From NCBI RefSeq assembly GCF_048771995.1, contig NC_133032.1, positions 32,896,001 to 32,960,000 on the forward strand: a stretch of DNA of 64,000 nucleotides, written 5' to 3'. The notes under the pieces are model-generated. The model searched no databases, was not told where the DNA came from, and was given only the letters and a program-made list of their open reading frames with translations. The DNA is from Taeniopygia guttata (Eukaryota > Chordata > Aves > Passeriformes > Estrildidae). This document shows, one piece after another, positions 39,701-49,400 of the stretch (the first letter of the stretch is position 1; each line of letters starts with the position of its first letter). The translations under genes and the position numbers were made by a program.

Positions 39701-42700
39701 TAGAGTCAGAAGTTTTGCATCTCAAGGCTCTTCTAAACTATTGTTGTTGTGGGAAAGCTGCTGTCTTTGTACCACACTTTAATTTCTCTACTTTTCATCC
39801 TAAGAAGCTACACATAGACTCTGGTCCTTAACTGTAATTAGTCTTTGCAACTGTAATTTTCAGGAGAGAGAGATTATGGATTGTAATTTGATAATCTAAA
39901 AGTCACTCAGCATTAGCCTCTCTGGTGTCTTATTTATTTTGTCAACAGACTATTAAAATTAAGAGTCTTAACACAATAAATTTAGTCAGCATAGTACCCA
40001 GGATGTTGATGTCTAATTCTCCTCTGAGTATTTTGAGCTAAAACAATGTGACATCAGGAGCAATCTCAGTGCTGAAAAGTCATGAGTCAGACACCAAAAC
40101 CATGTTTTTTACACTCAGGAGAACTTTCTTTCTCTTTTCAATAGCCTAAGGCATCTTGTCCTTGAAAACAAAAACGTTCACATCACTATTTCAAACTTTA
40201 CAACCATGAAGATTAAAAAGTTCCCTCTTTTTCTAAGGAAAGTTGACATTCTCACATAACACCCTTCCATGAATCAAATACTTAAAGAAACACGAAATAT
40301 CTCAGCGCTTTCTGTGCAGACGTGTGTTGGCAGAGTAACACATATAAGATTAATAAATGCTGGGCTAAAAACAATGTGATGGACTCTTGAGGCTGACACG
40401 GTAACTTTGTGAGCTGGAGGTTTGAAATAGGCCAGGTCTCCAGAGAACAGCTCAGAGCTGTGCAGGAAGGGATCAGCGTGAGAGAAGATGTGCTGGACAT
40501 GGCTTTGGGTCCCTGGGGAGCAGGCACTGCCTGGCACCAGCGTGTGGTGTGCTGGCCTTGAGCTGATCAAAGTTAAAATCCACTGACAGCTGTGATGAGT
40601 CGTGTCCATTTAATCTCCTCCCTTCTTAGTTTGGGGTGCAGGTTAATTGGGGATGGAAGCAGAAATACACACTCCTGAGAAAGAATCTTGTAAGAGTGCA
40701 GAATCGCTGCAGTCCTTTGCTCCCCCCATGACGTGGTAGCATGAGGTGAATACAAATAAACACAAAATCCCCAGTGTTGCTGGCTATAAAAAGTGAAGTA
40801 CTGGGTTGACATGGGATTAAATGATTCAGTGCATCTCTGCAAAAACTTCCCCATGGTGATTCCTCCAGAGTCATCATCCAAAGGCAAAGCATTCTCTGGC
40901 CAGAAGCTGGAGCTGAACTGACCACAGTGTTCTGGACTTTTCTTCAAGTGCATCATGGCAGTAGGAAAAAAGGCGAAATTCAAGGCAAATACAATTTTTC
41001 CTTATGTAAGAGGATGAAGTCATGCTTAAAGCTTTCTGAGATTCATTTTCAGATGTAGGTCCTTATTATTGTGAAAAAATTTGTGCTGAGTAGCAGGGTC
41101 CACTGAGGTTAATCATTAGCCCCATGTACCTCTCTAATAGGAGAGATGTGCTAATTAAGGAAATGACCTCCAAGTCTTCGAGGGAAAATTGACTTTGTTG
41201 ATATGGTTTGGAAGAATATAACAGTACTTCCCTTATGCTAGGAGCATTATTCATCTGCAGAGACTTCACAGCACTCCTCTGAAGCTGTTTGCTAAAGACA
41301 GGTATAGGAACCCCCATTTTATAGATGGGTACAAAACTGAAGCTGGTTTAGTATGTAGGAGATGTAAACAAGAATATACAAACCTTTCTGTCTTACATGA
41401 CCTTCCCTAGTAAACAGATGGACAAATTCTATGTTTCCTTCTCTTTTACTTAAAAACCTACTTTCTTTCATAAACCTGTATGTTTTTTGGTATGGTTTCT
41501 TTTATAGTTAGTTTTTTTTTATCATAAAATACATGACATTTGTTTTTCTTGTCTGAATAAAGCATCTTGGTATTTAATATTATTAATAAAAGAATAGATT
41601 TAGCTGCTTCAAATACACACATCCAAATCTATTTTGTATAGTCTATGCTCAGAACTGGATTTAGTAGACAGAGGGTGTAAATTTTCCTATGTTAATCTTA
41701 CGTTAATTCTTCTATAATAAATGAGAACACAGGACAGAACACAGGAGAGAACAATAGAATGTGTCTCTTCTGTTAAGATTTTGGGCAAAGATTTGTGTAG
41801 GTTCTTTCAGAGACTTTTGGGTGACATCTAGTGGAGATTAAGAATTTTTTTTTTAATCATTTGACAAAAAGAAAAATAAACCATTTCAGAAAATAACTGA
41901 ATGGTGGTTTTTTTTCACCCTATTTCAGCATTGGACTCCGGTAACAGAGTTCAAACATTATAACAAGTGTCCAAAATTCATAAATTTGATTTCAAATCCA
42001 TGAGACATTTCAAAACATATATTTTTAATAAAAACTCTGTTTTTTTCATATACTCCCGTCTGTAGGAGATGAAGTGTAAAGGAAAACACTTTTGATAAAA
42101 TCAAGAGAGTTGGCAGTATGCCCTCTCCAAGGCTGATAAAATGGGGAAATTCCATTCCAGAGAGAAAATGAACTTGTAACAATGTGGTCCTATTGAGGAT
42201 CTGCTCATTTCTTTTCATCTCTGATAACAAGGGATGTTGCACACAGATTTTTATTGAATTTTCTTCTCACTGACTTACTTTCAGAAACAAATCATATTAT
42301 GTCACCCATATTTTCAGCTACATGTTTCAAACCCACAGTTAATATCCAGTCCCAGCCAAAGACAGTGACATTTTAAAAAAGCTGCAGACTTCCAGAAATA
42401 TATGAAATTTTGTAAATGAGGTTTAGGTTTTGTTATCTCAAGTTGAATACCAGTTAAATTAAATACTTTTTTCAACTTTATGTATTTGTAGTATTTTTAC
42501 ACTGTATCATGTTTTCAGTAGTACCCCATTGCCATTATTACATCTTTTAAAGTAGCACAGAGAAGATAGTTTTTATTGCTTTGTATTACTTGTTGCACAT
42601 TCTTCTCACCCATTGATAATTTTAAATTTGTGTAGATGTATTTGGCCAAAAATTTCAAATTCAGGACTGCTAATCCAACCATCTTTCCTGAATTTTGTGG

Positions 42701-43206
42701 AGAACTTCCTGAGATTTGTTTAAAATATAATATTAATGTTACTATAATATTTTACATATTAATATCCATATTATTTAAACTCTATTGTTAAATGTTACTA
42801 CAAAATGTACACATCTTTTTTATTACCAGGACAAAGTTATTTTGGGGACAGATTACCCTTTTCCACTTGGGGAACTGGAACCTGGAAAATTGATTGATTC
42901 AATGGATGATTTTGACTATAAACTGAAGGTATGATTTTTTACCTTTGAATTTTCCCTCCTTTTTAAGTCTCTGTTCAAGACATGAGATAAACCACTGAAA
43001 AATCAGTATAGTACACTGATTTCTGCAATGAGTGGAAGAGACCCTTCAGTCTCTTTGCAGCAGCTCCTTTTAAAGCACAAGTAAAAGCATTTGAGTTAAA
43101 TATGAGCTAAGCACAAACATATCTATGTGTTTTGTTTTTACAGGATAAACTCAAGGCTGGAAATGCTCTGGAATTTTTGGGTCTTAGCAGAAAACAATTT
43201 GAATAA
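21692..43206 (+). CDS. ACMSD: ACMSD, aminocarboxymuconate semialdehyde decarboxylase (10 coding exons)
   Basis: This cytosolic zinc enzyme decarboxylates 2-amino-3-carboxymuconate-6-semialdehyde in the kynurenine pathway. It steers tryptophan carbon to picolinate or oxidation and away from quinolinate and NAD. Coding exons are 21692-21748, 24964-25008, 27633-27729, 31498-31547, 32827-33063, 35126-35219, 36796-36891, 37360-37532, 42830-42928 and 43144-43206. All nine introns are GT-AG and all phases match. The joined frame is 1011 bases, 336 residues plus stop, equal to human ACMSD. The amidohydrolase metal ligands are in place: His6 and His8 (DIHSH start), His174 (FVHPWD), His224 (CFAHGG) and Asp291 (ILGTDYPFP). 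Substrate residues Arg47, Trp191 and the dimer-partner Arg235 are also present. No frameshift or internal stop is seen. The ATG begins the conserved MKIDIHSH motif, so the start is firm. Confidence 0.96.
23001..23372 (-). mobile_element. Possible solitary LTR of an endogenous retrovirus, minus strand
   Basis: Read on the minus strand, the segment has the ordered signals of an LTR: inverted CCAAT boxes (ATTGG words), a TATAAATA word at about 23089-23096, an AATAAA poly(A) signal about 20 bases further on, and then a GT-rich stretch. The outer ends are TGTCTG (23001-23006) and CAGACA (23367-23372), a 6-base inverted repeat with the TG...CA termini expected of LTRs. I do not see a clear target-site duplication, so the edges are uncertain. 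There is no internal retroviral coding region. A 118-codon plus-strand ORF across it is antisense to the putative LTR and is probably fortuitous. Confidence 0.45.
24872..24917. repeat. (ATT)n / (GTT)n trinucleotide repeat
   Basis: An imperfect ATT repeat with GTT and ACA interruptions, ending about 46 bases before ACMSD exon 2. It may overlap the branch-point region of intron 1. Confidence 0.9.
24964..25008 (+). CDS. ACMSD: ACMSD coding exon 2 (residues 20-34)
   Basis: A 45-base micro-exon encoding [15 protein letters not shown], close to human [15 protein letters not shown]. It is flanked by CCACAG and GTTTGG, and is phase 0 at both ends, so skipping it would keep the frame. Confidence 0.93.
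25009..27632 (+). other. ACMSD: ACMSD intron 2
   Basis: GT-AG intron of 2624 bases. I see no recognisable repeat or RNA gene in it. The minus-strand ORF near 26554-26901 has no family signature. Confidence 0.85.
27633..27729 (+). CDS. ACMSD: ACMSD coding exon 3 (residues 35-67)
   Basis: Encodes a segment beginning [14 protein letters not shown] and containing [16 protein letters not shown]. Arg47, which binds the substrate carboxylate in this family, is present in KVFR. It ends after the first base of the Gly67 codon before the donor GTACCT. Confidence 0.95.
28645..28952 (+). mobile_element. CR1 LINE 3' fragment in ACMSD intron 3, sense orientation
   Basis: About 300 bases follow the avian CR1 3' untranslated consensus almost word for word. 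Recognisable blocks include TTGGTCTCTTCTCC, ATTTCTTCACTAGAAG, CATCCCTGGAGGGATTTAAA and TTTAGTGGTGGGCTTGG-like sequence, then CCAACCTAAAT. It closes with TGTGATTCTGTG, the normal CR1 3' terminus. It is 5'-truncated with no open reading frame. Confidence 0.9.
29176..29197 (-). repeat. CR1-terminus-like scrap
   Basis: CACAGAATCATAGAATCAT matches the reverse complement of the terminal repeats of CR1, but no CR1 body follows. It may be all that remains of a very short insertion. Confidence 0.45.
31498..31547 (+). CDS. ACMSD: ACMSD coding exon 4 (residues 67-83)
   Basis: Encodes [17 protein letters not shown], nearly identical to the human segment. The acceptor is TACTCAG and the donor GTAGGT. It returns the frame to phase 0. 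Confidence 0.95.
31548..32826 (+). other. ACMSD: ACMSD intron 4
   Basis: GT-AG intron of 1279 bases. I see no recognisable element in it. Confidence 0.88.
32827..33063 (+). CDS. ACMSD: ACMSD coding exon 5 (residues 84-162)
   Basis: The largest coding exon, 79 whole codons. It begins [18 protein letters not shown] and includes [20 protein letters not shown] and [19 protein letters not shown], all strongly conserved barrel-core strands. It ends at GCT before the donor GTGAGT. Confidence 0.97.
33064..35125 (+). other. ACMSD: ACMSD intron 5
   Basis: GT-AG intron of 2062 bases. It contains a minus-strand CR1 fragment at about 33781-34045. The remainder is AT-rich with no recognised element. Confidence 0.88.
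33781..34045 (-). mobile_element. CR1 LINE fragment in ACMSD intron 5, antisense, internally deleted
   Basis: The plus strand reads as the reverse complement of CR1: GGAATCACAGCGTGGCTGAG, then GGTCACCTGGACCAACCCCC, ATATCTCCAAGGATGG and GACTCCACAA-like words. After about 33960 it jumps to the block with CAGTCCCAATTCTCTCATCA and GAACTCTCTCCAGTA, which lies further inside the element. The intervening consensus is missing, implying an internal deletion. No coding capacity remains. The right edge is approximate. Confidence 0.88.
35126..35219 (+). CDS. ACMSD: ACMSD coding exon 6 (residues 163-194)
   Basis: Encodes [16 protein letters not shown] and [14 protein letters not shown]. It carries zinc ligand His174 and the active-site Trp191. 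It ends after the first base of Gly194 before GTAAGT. Confidence 0.96.
35220..36795 (+). other. ACMSD: ACMSD intron 6
   Basis: GT-AG intron of 1576 bases with no recognised repeat or RNA gene. Confidence 0.88.
36796..36891 (+). CDS. ACMSD: ACMSD coding exon 7 (residues 194-226)
   Basis: Encodes [16 protein letters not shown] and [16 protein letters not shown], including metal or catalytic His224. The acceptor is CTTAG and the donor GTGAGT. The exon is in phase 1 at both ends. Confidence 0.96.
36892..37359 (+). other. ACMSD: ACMSD intron 7
   Basis: A short GT-AG intron of 468 bases. Its middle (about 37085-37230) is strikingly purine-rich on the coding strand. Confidence 0.88.
37360..37532 (+). 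CDS. ACMSD: ACMSD coding exon 8 (residues 226-283)
   Basis: Encodes [20 protein letters not shown] and [20 protein letters not shown]. Arg235, which reaches into the active site of the partner subunit in human ACMSD, is present in VGRISH. It ends in phase 0 at GAG before GTGAGT. Confidence 0.96.
37533..42829 (+). other. ACMSD: ACMSD intron 8
   Basis: The largest ACMSD intron, 5297 bases, GT-AG. I see no recognisable mobile element. A 136-codon minus-strand ORF at 40573-40983 has no family signature and is not called. A short imperfect repeat of GAACACAGGA occurs near 41726-41752. Confidence 0.85.
42830..42928 (+). CDS. ACMSD: ACMSD coding exon 9 (residues 284-316)
   Basis: Encodes [20 protein letters not shown] followed by an acidic stretch. 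It carries the essential Asp291. It is 33 whole codons, with acceptor TTACCAG and donor GTATGA. Confidence 0.96.
43144..43206 (+). CDS. ACMSD: ACMSD coding exon 10 (residues 317-336 and stop)
   Basis: Encodes [20 protein letters not shown] and a TAA stop, matching the human C-terminus [19 protein letters not shown]. The acceptor is TTTTTACAG. Intron 9 before it is only 215 bases (42929-43143). Confidence 0.95.
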   Translation, partial: DKLKAGNALEFLGLSRKQFE

Positions 43207-43861
43207 TGATGAAGTACTAAGGTGGCTAAACCTTGGAAATAATAGTCTTGCATTTATATTGGTACGTGCAATTGTGCTCATGAAAAATAAAATTGCCAAT
43301 TATCTGACAGTTTCCTGTTATTTCCAAAGCAAAAGCAAGGTTACTAGAAATGAGTATGCACAGGTATTGCCTGAGGATTTAGGCTGTTTTTAAACAATTC
43401 TGAAATCCCCACTTTCATAATAAAGGAGAGATTTCATCTTTTGCAGTTTTAAGAATCTCTGAATTATAATCAATGCCAAGTTATTAGGACTTGATTCCCA
43501 AGAAGGAAAGAGCAGAGAAAATGATGTACTCACTACACTTCTTTGTTATGACAGCCAAACAGAATTTGAAAGAATATTAAAACAGAATTTAAACAATGTT
43601 GATGCCCAATAAAAGGCAACATTTGCTTTTATCCACTGGTGGAAAATGCAGCCCACCACACTCAGCTCAGCACTGCAGGTGCACTCGTGCTTTGTCAATG
43701 TTGTGACAGGATGGAAAAGGTCTGTGTGGGGACTTTACATATTAGCTGCCACCTACAGCACTGGGAACTTACTCATCAGAAACAATTTGAACAATATGGT
43801 TGTAGGTGCAGAAGTAATGTATTTGTGTGGGTAATAGTTGGTGTGTCACTGTCACAATAAA
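43207..43861 (+). terminator. ACMSD: ACMSD 3' untranslated region with candidate poly(A) signals
   Basis: Three AATAAA hexamers follow the stop codon, at 43419-43424, 43608-43613 and 43856-43861. Any of them could end the transcript, giving 3' UTRs of roughly 0.23, 0.42 or 0.67 kb. Which is used cannot be told from sequence. Confidence 0.55.
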
Positions 43862-45899
43862 TACTAGTGTTTGGCAACAACATGGGTTAATGTTCTATTC
43901 CTTACAAAATGCTCCCTAAAAGTAAGGCTGAATAGTTTAAATGTTGAAGCGCTAATGCTCTCCCTAGCTTGAGTTCTGCTGTAGGAATGGAAAGGTGGTT
44001 TGCTTTATAGACTATTGATTGAAGCAGGTTTTCATTATTATCCAGTGAGTGCACAGGCATCCTCCTCCCAGGGGAACTGTGCAGCAGTCAGAAAAACACG
44101 GATTAGCATTTAGTCTTTGTTCTTGGGGAACACTGGCTGGCTATGTGTGGTGTCACTATTCCTCTGCTCAGTCTTGGAACATTCCAGGCAAAATAGAATT
44201 AGACAGAAGTGGTTTTTAGTTCTGGCCATAGCTGTCACACGCTGAACCTGAAGGATGCTGAACATCAGCAGTTCCTGCTGATCCCAGCCTTACCTCCGTT
44301 GGACAACAAAGAAAGCTCCGTCCTTCTTTACAGTGCCCAACCCACCCCCAAAAAAGAAAAAAAAAAAAAAAAAGGCTTGTGAAGTAGTTGGAGCTGAATT
44401 AGTCAGCAGCTCAGAGATTTACAATATCATTTTTTTATGGAAAAGAAGAGCGAGAAAATAGCCTTAACAATATTTCTTGTCCTCAGGTTCACAAGACTAC
44501 TGTTGACCTTTATTTAAATATTCATATACAGGCATTGAGTTTTCAACATGTATGATTTTTCAACCAGATTGTTTTAATTAAATTTCAAAGTCAAAAGGCA
44601 ATTTCATTCTCATATTTCCCTTCAGTATACATGATTCTCACAGATGTTTAAATGGTTTTAAGAGGAAAATACATTATGATTCTTACAATACATTTTAATT
44701 GGATTAATTATTCAATATTTTATGAATGAAACCTGTTAAGTTAATGAAAATGCAATGTCACATCTTTGGAGACCAAGGTCTGGAACCTCTCCAATAGCAA
44801 GAACAGTATTTAATTACTTTAACCTGTGACTAAATGGGTGATTGCAGTACCCTGCATAGGAGTTAATTAATGTGCATACCCTGCATAAATCATATTCATT
44901 ATGCACCGTCATTATTTAATGATATTCTACCTATTCTTGATATGTTAAGATTTTTTAGGCAGAGATATATATATAATCTTCCCTCCATCTTTTCATTTCA
45001 TTAACGAAGCTAATGTAAAATTCTAATTGCAGCCAGATGAGAACATTCTTAATAATCCTCCACCAATTACTGCAGGAATAAAGAATCTAAGTTGAACACC
45101 CAAACTCCATGAGTTTTACACAGTGATTTAAACAATAAGGTAAAACACTGTACCTTGATTGTTACAGACACACAAATATGAAGTCCAAGATCAGCTAATT
45201 ACATGAGAAGTCTTTGAGGTTAAATTTCCCCTGCACATGCAGGATCTTAAAGAAGATACACATTTGGGAAGATCAGACAAGTAATTCACTCCTGTGCTGC
45301 ATTATACATCTGTATATTTCATCAGTACTCTGTCGGGTCTAGTTCTAAGATTACAACTACTTGTATAAAATTAGCACTGAAGTTGTAAAGGAACTCATTG
45401 TGATGTAACTTCAGGTGAACAAAACCACTGCAGGCTGGCAGTGGCATCTACTGAACACAAGCAGAACTCTCATCTTCATGCACGGTGATCAGAATTTTAA
45501 ATACCTTTTTGCACACTTTGAACACTTTTGAGTCCATAAAGTCAAACCACGGCTGGAATTCCATCACTGGCATGCTGGACCTGTCCATCTGCAATGACAC
45601 AATTCAAAATAATAATAATTCATCATTTTCTTCTGCATTTCCCAAGTGTCCACAAGCTGATATTGCCAGCAGACAGGAATTTTCTAGGAACTAGTTGCGC
45701 ATTCAAAATCTTTCCTTCTTTCCTCCCTTTCTACGTCCTCCAATAGGCTGTTCTGTGATTAAAAAAAGGAACTTTTTTATCTTTTAACATTTTTTATCTT
45801 TTTTTTTTTTCACTTTTTTACGCATAAAGGCCTCCAGACCGAGACTAGATATTTGAACTATGGTATGAAACAGACACGCAGTTAAAGGGTGGTCAGGCA
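43862..45899. other. Spacer between ACMSD and CCNT2
   Basis: About 2 kb of AT-rich spacer between two genes in the same orientation. It contains an A-rich run (44350-44373), a short TA repeat near 44967 and a repeated CCCTGCATA word near 44855 and 44880. No gene or recognised transposon is visible. Confidence 0.7.
44350..44373. repeat. A-rich tract with one G interruption
   Basis: Twenty-three A bases interrupted by one G. Simple repeat, possibly a decayed retrotransposon tail, with no recognisable body next to it. Confidence 0.9.
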
Positions 45900-46212
45900 G
45901 TGGGGTAGGTATTACAGGGCAGGGGTGCAGCCAGCACCCCTGGATGTATCCAAGGTGTCCCACGCGGGCTCTGGGCGATGGGTTCCTGCCTCAGAGGGTT
46001 ACAGCGGCGGTGCTGGGCTGGCGGGATGCCGCAGAGGTCCCTTCCAGACCCCGCAGCCCCATCCATGACCCCGCAGCTCCGTCCCCTCACAGCCCACAGC
46101 CCGCGGCCGCCATGGCCGCGCCCTCAGCCCCCGCGGCCCACGTGACCCCGCCCGGCGCGCGGCCGCCCCGCCGCGAGACTGAATGGCGGAAGGCGCGCGC
46201 GGGCCCGCGAGC

Positions 46213-46222
46213 TCTCGCGAGA
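46213..46222. promoter_or_regulatory. CCNT2: TCTCGCGAGA core-promoter palindrome
   Basis: A perfect copy of the TCTCGCGAGA element known from CpG-island promoters, where it is linked to ZBTB33 (Kaiso) binding. Here it extends to a 12-base palindrome (46212-46223) and ends seven bases before the first CCNT2 candidate ATG at 46229. That suggests transcription begins very near or after this point. Confidence 0.7.
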
Positions 46223-46228
46223 GGCGCG

Positions 46229-46476
46229 ATGGAGGCGGCGGGAGGCGGCGCCGCAGGAGCAGGAGGAGGAGGTGTCATGGCGGCGGCGGGCGCGGGCTCC
46301 GCGGGGTCTGCAGCGCGGGGCGGCGGCGGCTCCTCGGCCGCGTCGCGCTGGTTCTTCAGCCGCGAGCAGCTGGAGAACACGCCCTCGCGGCGCTGCGGCG
46401 TGGAGGCCGACAAGGAGCTTTCGTACCGGCAGCAGGCGGCCAACCTCATCCAAGACATGGGCCAGCGCCTCAACGT
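46229..46476 (+). CDS. CCNT2: CCNT2 exon 1 (coding part)
   Basis: Encodes an Ala/Gly-rich leader of 38 residues and then the conserved start of the first cyclin box up to GQRLNV. The donor is GTATCC after two bases of the Val83 codon. ATGs at 46229 and 46277 are in frame, and both have G at -3 and G at +4. A third, at 46112, is in frame upstream with an excellent GCCGCCATGG context. Human CCNT2 has only eight residues before SRWFF, so the leader is longer here whichever start is used. Confidence 0.9.
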
Positions 46477-49400
46477 GTATCCGAGCGAGGCCGGGCGGGA
46501 CGGGCGTGAGGGCGGCGGGGGCCGCGCGTGGAGGGGCGGCGGGAGAGCTTTTCCCTCGTGTGGGAGCCGGCCCCGGGAGCGCTCCCGCGGGCTGGAGCCC
46601 TGGCCCGGAGCACAGAATGGGAGGAGGAGCCTGGCGGACCCGCGCCGCGCTCTTTGTCGGCGCTGAGGGACTCGGCTCCCACCTGCCCTCGGCCGCCGCT
46701 GCGGCTTTTCTAAAGGAAATCCGAGTGTGCCCCGAAACGGGCAACTCCTCCTAAGCCGTTCTTTAATGTGATTTTATAAAGGAAAAAAAAAAACAAACAA
46801 ACGATCAGAGCAAGGCCAAACCCTCAAATCCCTTACTGAAATAGTTGAACTGGAACAAAACAAAAGCACTTGAGAGAGTGTTTCAGTGTATGTCGCCCAT
46901 TGAGGAGTTTTCATTCCGTGGGTGACCGTGGGGAGCCTGGCGTAGAAATCTCCACATGATCTGTGAAACAGATGGGAGCGATACGTGCTGATATCAGTTA
47001 AAGATGTGCTAATATCAGTTAAATTCTGAAGTGTCACGTCCCTAATCCATTTTCGGCTGAAGACAATATGTTGAGAGCAGTGATTGATATGGAAAGCCCA
47101 TCGTTTACAGTTCTTGTAGACGATTTTCTTCATATGTAGTGTTTCCTTCATTTAATCTTCCAGATCTCAGCTTACCATAAATACTGCAATTGTTTACATG
47201 CACAGGTTTTATATGCATCATTCCTTCACAAAATTTAATCGAAATGTAAGTATGATTTTATGTTTGGTAATAGCATGCCAGTAATTTTGGCAGTTCTGAC
47301 TAAGAAGTGTTACGTGCAGGAGTGTGAAGTGTGATCTGTTTTTAGGAATTCTGACTTCTTATCAATGGTTTAGAAGCAGTAATGATACTTGTTTGCAACT
47401 TTAGTTTACTTAAATTAGTAGCAATTAAATTTTATCATCTGCCATCAAAACAAAATAAATAGGCACCATCAGCAAGCACATTATAGATGTGTGAAGAATA
47501 CATTTAGATGTTTCAAATGTGGCTGGTGTTTATGTGCTGAAGTTTGAAAGGCTAATGTGTAGGAACACACATTTTTCATGGTGAAGTCAGTGGAAGTTCT
47601 GGCATGGTGTGTCTGACAGTGATAATGTGGTTATGTGTGTATCCATATGGATTATGTAGCTGTTCCTGAAGCAGTGTAAATTATTTCACCTAGTCTAATC
47701 TTAAGTGGTGTGATAAGTCACATAAGATGAGAAAAATTTTTACATCTGTTGAGGTAAATCTTGTTTTGCCTAATAACCTGGACAAGTTGACTCTGAACCC
47801 AGAATGTGTTGTTAAGAACAGAATTTTTCAGTAAAAATGCTAGCTGTTATTGAGGAGCATTGTGACTGGTATGGAGCTGGAGATAACTTGGCAATGTGAG
47901 GCTTTTTTTTTAAATGTCCAATGCTGGATGCAATAGGTGGAAAAATAATAATAATATAATAGTCTGGGTGTTCTTGGGGTTTGTTTGCTTTAGGGAAGAA
48001 CAGTTAATAGTGATGGTGGCTTGTCATTAAATGTTAAGGATGAGTTTTCTTAGATCTTTTAATGACAAAACAGATCAGAACTTTACCTACCAAGGGATAG
48101 ACTCCTGCAAATCTTGCACTCTCTGCACTTGGGGCAGGTACACGGTGGGCTACAGGAGAGCCAACTCTTCTTCCTGTCATGAATTTGTTCATTATTGTTG
48201 GCTGACCTAATGGGCATCTTGTTTGGTGCCTGTTTAGCTGGAAATACATTTGTATTGTTTTTGTACATACATTTCAGAAGTGCATATAATTACTTTTCAT
48301 GCAAAATTTAAGCTAAACTCAAATTTCCAGCAGCTTGTTACCAGAACTGCAGTATTCATCCATACAAGTTCCTCTTTCTCCCCTCCTGCTGCTGTTCTGC
48401 CCACTTAGCAGTAACCTGGAGCTGGTGGAAGAGGAGCTGTGAGGCATCCAAAGTTTTCTGGGACTGTTGAATGGCTTGTGGGTTTGATAAAGTAGAGCTG
48501 CTTGGAGTGGAGAATGGCTCAGTGCAGAGCTGCTGTGTTTATATATAGAGCCACATACCTGTTAAATCACCTGCTGGAGTACTGCTTGTGCTGTCTGCTG
48601 GTAATCTGGGCTAGATTTAGGCAGCAAGAAGCTTTGGCTGCTGTGTTTGGGTTCTCACTGGATACTGGTAAATGACAGTCATTTGGAACTGGCAGTGCAG
48701 TAGTGTTTGAATGTGTAGTGCTCTTCATATGAAAACCATGGCTTAAATTAAATTGTGAATCTTAAAATTCACAAGTAATCTATGTAAGGGCAGAATGCCA
48801 TGGAAACTACAGCTGCTACAGGGGAGGGAGGTGTACTGTTTAATCTCAGGCAATAATGTTCAAAGTTGAAGGCAAGTGAACTGCAGGTTGTACCTCAGTA
48901 GGACTGATTCTTGATGAACTCCTTTTTGTACTTCTTAATGAGCATAAGGCCAGAGAGTGGCTTTGTGTATGTGCTGATGGGCAAGAGCATTTTCTTTTTA
49001 CAATTCTGTAGGATAAAGAGGGTCTCAGGGAATGGAGTCACTTTTAAAGTATTCCCAAACCATCCATTAGGTCCTCTGTAGAAAAAGCAGAAGCCGAGAA
49101 CTCTAATAAATACTTAATATCAACTCTCCAGAGTACTTGGCAAGCTAAAAATGTAACAGTAGTCATCTCTGAAGGAGAAAGTAACCCTTGGAAAGGAGTA
49201 GTAAGGTACTGGCAGTCTCTAAGGTAAGACCTAGGTAAGCTGTCCTGCAGCATATGCAGTGTATCTCCCAATATTTCTTTGTTGTGTGCACGTGGTGCTG
49301 TTTATCCATGGCAGGAAGGAATGTGAATGCTGGGGCTAGAAAATTAGATGGCCATTAGTCAGAATGCCTTATGATCTTCAGCTGAAAAAATGTGGCCTCT

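Larger units (their letters stand above)
45900..46710. promoter_or_regulatory. CCNT2: CpG island and promoter of CCNT2
   Basis: Dense CG dinucleotides begin near 45900, peak at 46090-46560 and end near 46710. Upstream of the likely start codon are an E-box CACGTG followed by AC (46139-46144), a YY1-type ATGGCGG (46183-46189) and the palindrome TCTCGCGAGA (46213-46222). There is no TATA box. This is the makeup of a constitutive housekeeping promoter, as expected for a P-TEFb cyclin. Confidence 0.8.

Noticed and set aside
40573-40983. 136-codon minus-strand ORF in ACMSD intron 8
   Set aside because: I recognise no motif and see no promoter, CpG island or flanking exon. A chance frame is more likely.
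45944-46228. Upstream extension of the CCNT2 frame to 45944
   Set aside because: The frame is open, but most of it precedes the promoter-type motifs, and only the cyclin box has family support.
46477-46666. Read-through of CCNT2 exon 1 past the donor
   Set aside because: The continuation has no family resemblance, while splicing at 46476 joins perfectly to exon 2.
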